This document shows, piece by piece, positions 32,088-35,936 of a DNA stretch of 35,936 nucleotides; positions within the stretch are counted from its first letter, which is position 1, and every line of letters starts with the position of its first letter. Under the pieces are notes generated by a model. The model did not search any database. It worked only from the letters and a program-made list of their open reading frames with translations, and was not told the origin of the DNA. Origin of the DNA: Clostridiales bacterium (lineage in GTDB: Bacteria; Bacillota; Clostridia; Oscillospirales; Oscillospiraceae); assembly GCA_019423635.1 (NCBI GenBank), contig JAHZBA010000029.1:1-35936 (forward strand). Direction: 5' to 3'. A program made the translations under genes and the position numbers.

Positions 32088-33125
32088 TCACCCGATGGCC
32101 GCCATGATGTGCATCAGGGGCAGCATCACAGACAGCAGAATCAGGCCCACCAGCACGGAGCACACCAGCACCAGCGCCGGCTCCACCCGACTCACGGCGT
32201 CCTCCAGGGCGGCCTCGCCCTCCTCGGTCAGATCCCCGGCGATCTTCTCCATGGCGGCGTCGCCGGTTCCGCTGCGCTGGCCCAGCTCCAGAAGGCGGCT
32301 CTGGGCAGGGGGCAGCATCCCGCTGCTCCGCAGGGCCTCGCTGAGGCTCTCACTGCTCTCCAGCCGGGTCTGGCAGTCCACACAGCGGGCCCTGGCGGCG
32401 GGGATGTCCTCCATGAGTCCCGCGGCCAGACCCACCGCCTCCTCCAGGGGCAGTCCGCTGGCCATACCCATGGACAGCGCCTGGGCCAGCCGGGCGGTGT
32501 TCAGCTTTCTGGTGATGCCCTTGTCCCCGTGGCTCCGCCGCCAGGCGGAGAGGAGCTTGGTCCGGAAGGACTCCACCGCCGCAAAGGCGATGACCGCCGC
32601 GGCCACCACCGCCAGCAGCACCCACACCACCGGCATGGCGCTGTCCAGCCAGCGGCCCAGGGTCAAAAGTCCCCCGGCCACGCCGGTGAGCCGCCCGCCC
32701 AGGGAGGCGTACACATCGTCAAAGATCGGCAGCACCTTCACCAGCAGCACCGCGATCACCACCAGCATCAGCGCCAGCATCACCGCGGGATACAGCAGCG
32801 CACTGCGGACCCGGCGGCCCAGCCGCACCCGGTCCTCATAGTAGCGGGACAGAGCGGCCAGGGCCTCCTCTGTGCGGCCGGTGCGCTCGCCCACTTCCAC
32901 CAGGCCGCAGACATAGACGGGGAACCGGCCCGTCTCCCGCAACGCGGCGGAGAGGGACGCCCCCTCATCCACCCGGCCGGCCATACCCCTCAGCAGCGCC
33001 TGAAACTCCGGATCGCTCTCCTCCGCCAGCAGTGTCAGGGCGTCTCCCGTGCCGACGCCGGCGTGAAACAGCAGCGACAGCTCCAGGCTCAGGGCGGAGA
33101 TCTCTTCGTTGGACATCATTTTCAT
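32088..33125 (-). CDS. pilC: PilC/GspF-type inner-membrane platform protein
   Basis: A 345-residue protein with two type II secretion F domains (about 10-130 and 215-335). The second has the pattern LAQALSMGMASGLPLEEAVGLA and a GQRSGTGDAAMEKIA helix. Hydrophobic segments lie near 110-135, 160-185 and 310-340. It is shorter than typical PilC (about 400). The ATG at 33125 has GGAG six bases upstream; an ATG four codons earlier is possible. It should anchor the PilT motor to the pilus base and lies in one operon with it. Confidence 0.9.
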   Translation of the reverse strand: MKMMSNEEISALSLELSLLFHAGVGTGDALTLLAEESDPEFQALLRGMAGRVDEGASLSAALRETGRFPVYVCGLVEVGERTGRTEEALAALSRYYEDRVRLGRRVRSALLYPAVMLALMLVVIAVLLVKVLPIFDDVYASLGGRLTGVAGGLLTLGRWLDSAMPVVWVLLAVVAAAVIAFAAVESFRTKLLSAWRRSHGDKGITRKLNTARLAQALSMGMASGLPLEEAVGLAAGLMEDIPAARARCVDCQTRLESSESLSEALRSSGMLPPAQSRLLELGQRSGTGDAAMEKIAGDLTEEGEAALEDAVSRVEPALVLVCSVLVGLILLSVMLPLMHIMAAIG

Positions 33126-33181
33126 CTGCAACTCCATTCCTATTTGGTGATGGACAGGGTCCGGCGCTGCCGGCCTGCGCC

Positions 33182-34159
33182 TCAGTAAAGATATTTTGTG
33201 GTGTAGTTCTTGCCGTCGCCGATGTACTTCATAATGGACTCGCTGCTCTTGCCGGAGGAGGCGAAGGTGGGGTCCATCCGCTGCCAGGTGGTGCCGTCGA
33301 AGTACACAACGCCCTCAATCCAGCCGGTCTCCTCGGACCAGACGCTGATCCAGGCGTGATAGGCCTTGCCGGCGTAGCCCACCACCAGCTTGCAGGGCAC
33401 GCCCTGGCTGCGGAGCATTCCGGTCATCAGCGAGGCGTAGTCAAAGCAGATGCCCTTCTTATTGGCCAGCACATTGTCCAGCACCGGCAGATAGCCGCTT
33501 TTGACAGAGGCCGCCAGGGCCCGGTCATAGGTCAGATTTTTAATCACAAACTCGTAAACCGCCTTCACCTTGTCCAGCGCATTGGTCAGATCCTTCGTCA
33601 GCTCCTTGGCCTTGCTGACGGAGTTGGGCGCCACGCCGTAATCCACATACTGATTGGGCCGGAGGAAGGGGGCAAATTCATCTTTCAGCGTGACCTTGAA
33701 GGACACGGACAGCTCCTCGGCGTACTTGTCGCCGCTGGTGTTCTCGTAGACGGTGACCTTGTAGCTGCCGTTCCCGTCGGAGAGGGGGAAGGTGGTCCAG
33801 GCCTTGGCAGGCAGGTCATATGTATAGGTGGTAGTGGGCCCCTTCACCTGGACCTTCAGCCGCTTGGAGGTGCTGCCGGTGAACTGCACCATCACATAGC
33901 CATCTTTAATATTGGAGTAGTCCACCACAGCCCGGCTGGTCTTCTTTGTGGCGGTGCCGGACGCCACGGGCATCAGCAGCGTGTCCTTGGCGGCCGCGCC
34001 GCTGGACAGGGCCTCCGCCTCATACTCCAGATTCACCTCGCTCAGCACCAGCCGGTCGATATAGATCTCCTCATCCTCGTTATCCGGGACAGCTTGCCCG
34101 CACCCCGCCAGCAGACACAGCGCCAGCAGCAGGGGAACCAATCTTCTCATTTTCTGCAT
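33182..34159 (-). CDS. Transglutaminase-like lipoprotein
   Basis: A 325-residue secreted lipoprotein: signal peptide with lipobox LAGC (Cys20), a beta-rich middle domain (about 70-165), then a transglutaminase-like cysteine-protease-fold domain with a full catalytic triad: Cys238 in GICFDYASL, His268 in AYHAWISVW and Asp296 in MDPTF. It should sit on the outer face of the membrane; substrate (cross-linking, peptide or wall cleavage) is not evident. The ATG at 34159 follows AAAGGAG, which adjoins a leader hairpin. It is the first gene of the operon with pilC 56 bases downstream and no terminator between. Confidence 0.88.
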   Translation of the reverse strand: MQKMRRLVPLLLALCLLAGCGQAVPDNEDEEIYIDRLVLSEVNLEYEAEALSSGAAAKDTLLMPVASGTATKKTSRAVVDYSNIKDGYVMVQFTGSTSKRLKVQVKGPTTTYTYDLPAKAWTTFPLSDGNGSYKVTVYENTSGDKYAEELSVSFKVTLKDEFAPFLRPNQYVDYGVAPNSVSKAKELTKDLTNALDKVKAVYEFVIKNLTYDRALAASVKSGYLPVLDNVLANKKGICFDYASLMTGMLRSQGVPCKLVVGYAGKAYHAWISVWSEETGWIEGVVYFDGTTWQRMDPTFASSGKSSESIMKYIGDGKNYTTKYLY

Positions 34160-34174
34160 CGACAGTTCTCCTTT

Positions 34175-34196
34175 CCGCCGTCTCAATCAACGGCAG
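34175..34196 (-). promoter_or_regulatory. Leader hairpin abutting the ribosome site of the lipoprotein gene
   Basis: On the minus strand CTGCCGT and ACGGCGG pair (one G-T) across an eight-base loop, ending at the base before the AAAGGAG ribosome site. It may modulate translation of the first gene of the pilus-like operon; no known riboswitch class is matched. Confidence 0.45.
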
Positions 34197-34236
34197 CCAG
34201 ACGTTCCTTGCTCCCATGGACCGCACCTCCCGGAGA

Positions 34237-34324
34237 GACGCAAAGCCCATCTGCCTACCATTATACTCAAATTTTTTTCAATCGCAAGCATAATCTTTCC
34301 CTATCTCCTTTTCAGCTTTGCGTC
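34237..34324. repeat. Inverted GACGCAAAGC pair flanking the pilus-like operon promoter
   Basis: GACGCAAAGC (34237-34246, plus strand) recurs inverted as GCTTTGCGTC (34315-34324), perfectly over ten bases. The promoter lies between the copies, putting them at about +6 to +15 and -63 to -72. The copy on the minus strand reads GGGACGCAAAGCT, the wording of the 3' half of a type I cyclic di-GMP riboswitch, but the 5' half is absent. Confidence 0.6.
34260..34287 (-). promoter_or_regulatory. Promoter of the transglutaminase/pilC/pilT operon
   Basis: A perfect TATAAT (34260-34265) and TTGCGA (34282-34287) are 16 bases apart on the minus strand, with an A/T-rich spacer. The leader is about 95 bases. 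Confidence 0.72.
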
Positions 34325-34515
34325 CCGCAGATTCCGCTGCTCATCAGGGCCGTCTCCCCGTACCGGCTCAGCCGGCAGACCGGCGCCTGCGGCGGTTTTT
34401 TCTGTTGAAAGCCCCTGAAAAAAGCACTTTTCGCCGTCACATATTGGTCAGATGCGCCAGAAATTGCTCCCGCGGTCCCTTCCGCCCCGATCCGCCCGGT
34501 TCTGTAAAATCCGGC
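34325..34515. other. Interval without a gene upstream of the pilus-like operon
   Basis: No frame here has a ribosome site. CCGGCGC/GCGGCGG followed by TTTTTT (about 34380-34401, plus strand) looks like a weak rightward terminator with no transcript assigned to it. I see nothing else. Confidence 0.35.
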
Positions 34516-34542
34516 AGGGGCCCGGCCAAAGGCCGGGCCCCT
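34516..34542 (-). terminator. Terminator of the DUF4397 gene
   Basis: A 12-bp perfect stem AGGGGCCCGGCC/GGCCGGGCCCCT with a three-base loop lies 28 bases after the stop. The following minus-strand T tract is short (GGATTTTAC). Confidence 0.7.
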
Positions 34543-34570
34543 CAGTCCTCTGTGGGACGGTTTTCATGGA

Positions 34571-35629
34571 TCAGCGGTCCATCAGGATCAGGTTCTGGAT
34601 GTTGTTGCGTCCGCTTCCGCTCTGGAGCAGGTAGACGCTGTAGATGGCATTGCTGGTGACGTTCAGATAGAGAGAGCCGAAGGTCTCGTGGGGCGGATAC
34701 ACGCCCAGCCAGGCGGAGTCCAAGGTCTCGATGTCCATGGACGCCGGCATGGGCATCAGGTTGGTATCTGCGTAGAAGAACTGGTAGACGCCCGGCACAA
34801 TGCGCTTAAAGACGCCCACTTCCTTGAAGCGCAGATCGCTGTAGACCACCCGGCCATCGCTCATAATAACATCCAGCGGCCCGCTGTTATAGGCCAGATT
34901 GCCAATACGGAAATTGGAATAGCCATTGGTGGGCGGGCAGCAGCTGTCGGTGATCTGCATCAGGTCCATGCCGCTGGCGGTGTTGATGATGGCGATGGTG
35001 CTCACAGAGTTGGCCTGGAAGGGCATGGTCTTCTGAATGTAAATATAGCCGTCCGTACCGGTCACAGTGACCGTCTGGAAGCCGGCGGCCACACGGCCGT
35101 AGTTGGTGGCGGAGGCGTAGTTCAGCAGGTTGACAAACCGGCTGTTCCCGATAAAAATCCGGAAGGCCGGATAATTATAGGCGGCATTCAAAAAGCGCAC
35201 CTTTGCCGCACTGGGCCACATGGTGCCGATGATGCCCGGCAGAATGGCCACACCGCCGCAGGTGTTGCCGCCGCAGATCCAGCCGTTGTTGTTATTGCCG
35301 GGATAGACCGGGCCGCCCTCACCGGGATTCGGCAGCGGGATCACCGGCTCCACCGCTGCGCCTCCGTCGCCGGGATACACCGGGCCGCCCTCGCCGGGGT
35401 TCGGCAGCGGGATCACCGGCTCGGCGCCTGCGTCGTTGCCGGGGTAGACGGGGCCGCCATCTCCCACAGGCGGCAGCGGAATGACCGGCTCCGCACCGTT
35501 GCCGGGGTAGGCCGGGCCGCCCTCGCCGGGGGCGGGCAGGGGAATCATGGGTTCATCGGGATTGTTCATCCGGCCCGTTCCCCTCTGCTGCATAGATCCG
35601 GAAAAAAAACCGCGGTTGTTTTGTTCCAT
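34571..35629 (-). CDS. DUF4397 protein with N-terminal tandem repeats
   Basis: A protein of about 352 residues. The N-terminal third holds four tandem units of about 21-24 residues (EPVIPLPNPGEGGPVYPG type), followed by a short Asn/Gly and cysteine-containing linker (GWICGGNTCGG). The rest is DUF4397-like, beta-rich sequence (AFRIFIGNSRFVNLLNYAS, IAIINTASGMDLMQITD, LDVIMSDGRVVYSDLRFKEV, PGVYQFFYADT). There is no classical signal peptide or anchor. The start is uncertain: ATG 35629, TTG 35635 or ATG 35569; AAAGGAGG is separated from the first two by a hairpin. A surface or spore-layer role is only inferred from composition. Confidence 0.82.
   Translation of the reverse strand: MEQNNRGFFSGSMQQRGTGRMNNPDEPMIPLPAPGEGGPAYPGNGAEPVIPLPPVGDGGPVYPGNDAGAEPVIPLPNPGEGGPVYPGDGGAAVEPVIPLPNPGEGGPVYPGNNNNGWICGGNTCGGVAILPGIIGTMWPSAAKVRFLNAAYNYPAFRIFIGNSRFVNLLNYASATNYGRVAAGFQTVTVTGTDGYIYIQKTMPFQANSVSTIAIINTASGMDLMQITDSCCPPTNGYSNFRIGNLAYNSGPLDVIMSDGRVVYSDLRFKEVGVFKRIVPGVYQFFYADTNLMPMPASMDIETLDSAWLGVYPPHETFGSLYLNVTSNAIYSVYLLQSGSGRNNIQNLILMDR
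35294..35554 (-). repeat. Coding tandem repeat in the DUF4397 gene (four units)
   Basis: Four units of about 63-72 bases encode EPxIPLPxxGxGGPxYPG. The third and fourth are nearly identical in DNA, the first two more diverged, which points to recent internal duplication and possible length variation between strains. Confidence 0.85.
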
Positions 35630-35639
35630 ATTCAATCAA

Positions 35640-35657
35640 CCGGAACAGTGGTTCCGG
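35640..35657 (-). promoter_or_regulatory. Hairpin between ribosome site and start codon of the DUF4397 gene
   Basis: CCGGAAC and GTTCCGG pair perfectly across four bases. AAAGGAGG ends three bases before the hairpin and the candidate TTG start lies four bases after it, so folding would bring the two to normal spacing. Confidence 0.5.
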
Positions 35658-35758
35658 CATCCTCCTTTCAGATGGTGCTGAACCATCCTATGCAGCAGAC
35701 GCTCCGGCCGTGCGGCGGCATCCAGGCGGAGCGTCCCGACGCCGGTCCGGCCATCAAA

Positions 35759-35800
35759 AACGGGAACCGGGAACGTCCTCGGACGTTCCCGGTTCCCGTT
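35759..35800 (-). terminator. Terminator of the gene entering from the right edge
   Basis: A near-perfect palindrome (AACGGGAACCGGGAACGTCC and its complement around TC) of about 20 bp per arm is followed on the minus strand by TTTTTG. It lies about 60 bases after the stop at 35863. Confidence 0.85.
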
Positions 35801-35862
35801 GCCCCGAAGGGCTGTGCACGCTTGGGATCACGGTATCAAGAGAGAGTTTAGGAGGTAATATC

Positions 35863-35936
35863 TCAGTCCTTAAAGAGCTCTTCGGCGGAGGGGAGGTCCA
35901 CCTCCAGGGGCAGGGCCACCTTGGAGACGTTGATGA
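35863..35936 (-). CDS. C-terminal fragment of an unidentified protein (cut by window edge)
   Basis: The last 24 codons of a minus-strand gene read INVSKVALPLEVDLPSAEELFKD and stop at TGA 35863-35865, followed by a strong terminator. The segment SKVALPLEVD loosely recalls the end of some DNA polymerase I proteins, but this is far too short to name. The frame choice is supported by the terminator position and an ordinary acidic end. Confidence 0.5.
   Translation of the reverse strand, partial: INVSKVALPLEVDLPSAEELFKD

Noticed and set aside
34300..34345. Type I cyclic di-GMP riboswitch on the minus strand (GGGACGCAAAGCT)
   Set aside because: The matching 5' half (GGGCAAACC type) and the second domain are absent, and no transcript start precedes it.

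Overview
The window reads as chromosomal DNA of a GC-rich, low-oxygen, endospore-forming member of the Bacillota, most likely the Oscillospiraceae (Oscillibacter/Flavonifractor-like). The grounds are a spoIIGA-sigE pair, a T-box leader, a bacterial V-type ATPase operon, a flavodiiron protein, AsnA, Gram-positive promoters and strong AGGAGG-type ribosome sites. The assignment rests on gene content, not on a marker gene. No tRNA, rRNA, CRISPR array, transposase or prophage gene was seen.

Left part (1-7.6 kb). A valine-type T-box leader on the minus strand (2207-2475, GUC specifier) precedes three paralogous YcxB-like membrane proteins and then valS, which runs off the left edge. A 115-bp MITE-like palindromic element and a plus-strand ankyrin-repeat gene follow. 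Next come spoIIGA-sigE (minus), which produce the mother-cell sporulation sigma factor, nth (plus), and a three-gene plus-strand cassette of unknown small proteins, two of them proline-rich.

Middle part (7.6-19.4 kb). A seven-gene minus-strand operon runs gtrII-like, gtrB, gtrA, trpS, tagO, wecB and an anchored extracytoplasmic protein. It links lipid-linked sugar synthesis and glycosyl modification of a cell-wall polymer, with a tRNA synthetase embedded in it. To its right lie a small unknown gene, gltX and asnA (plus), then a flavodiiron protein (minus).

Right part (19.5-28.7 kb). A complete nine-gene V-ATPase operon (minus) has the Enterococcus hirae gene order ntpFIKECGABD. Two of its spacers are filled with back-to-back palindromes, and the genes after both spacers (ntpA and ntpC) start with TTG. 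The K subunit carries the side-chain Na+ ligands, so the enzyme is probably a sodium pump.

Far right (28.7-35.9 kb). After a gene-poor stretch comes a seven-gene minus-strand operon: a transglutaminase-like lipoprotein, PilC, four small single-pass pseudopilin-like proteins and PilT. It looks like a reduced type IV pilus/type II secretion-like machine, with no PilB, prepilin peptidase or normal prepilin cleavage motifs in view. Its promoter sits between inverted copies of GACGCAAAGC. The window ends with a DUF4397 protein carrying N-terminal tandem repeats, a strong terminator, and the last codons of an unidentified gene.
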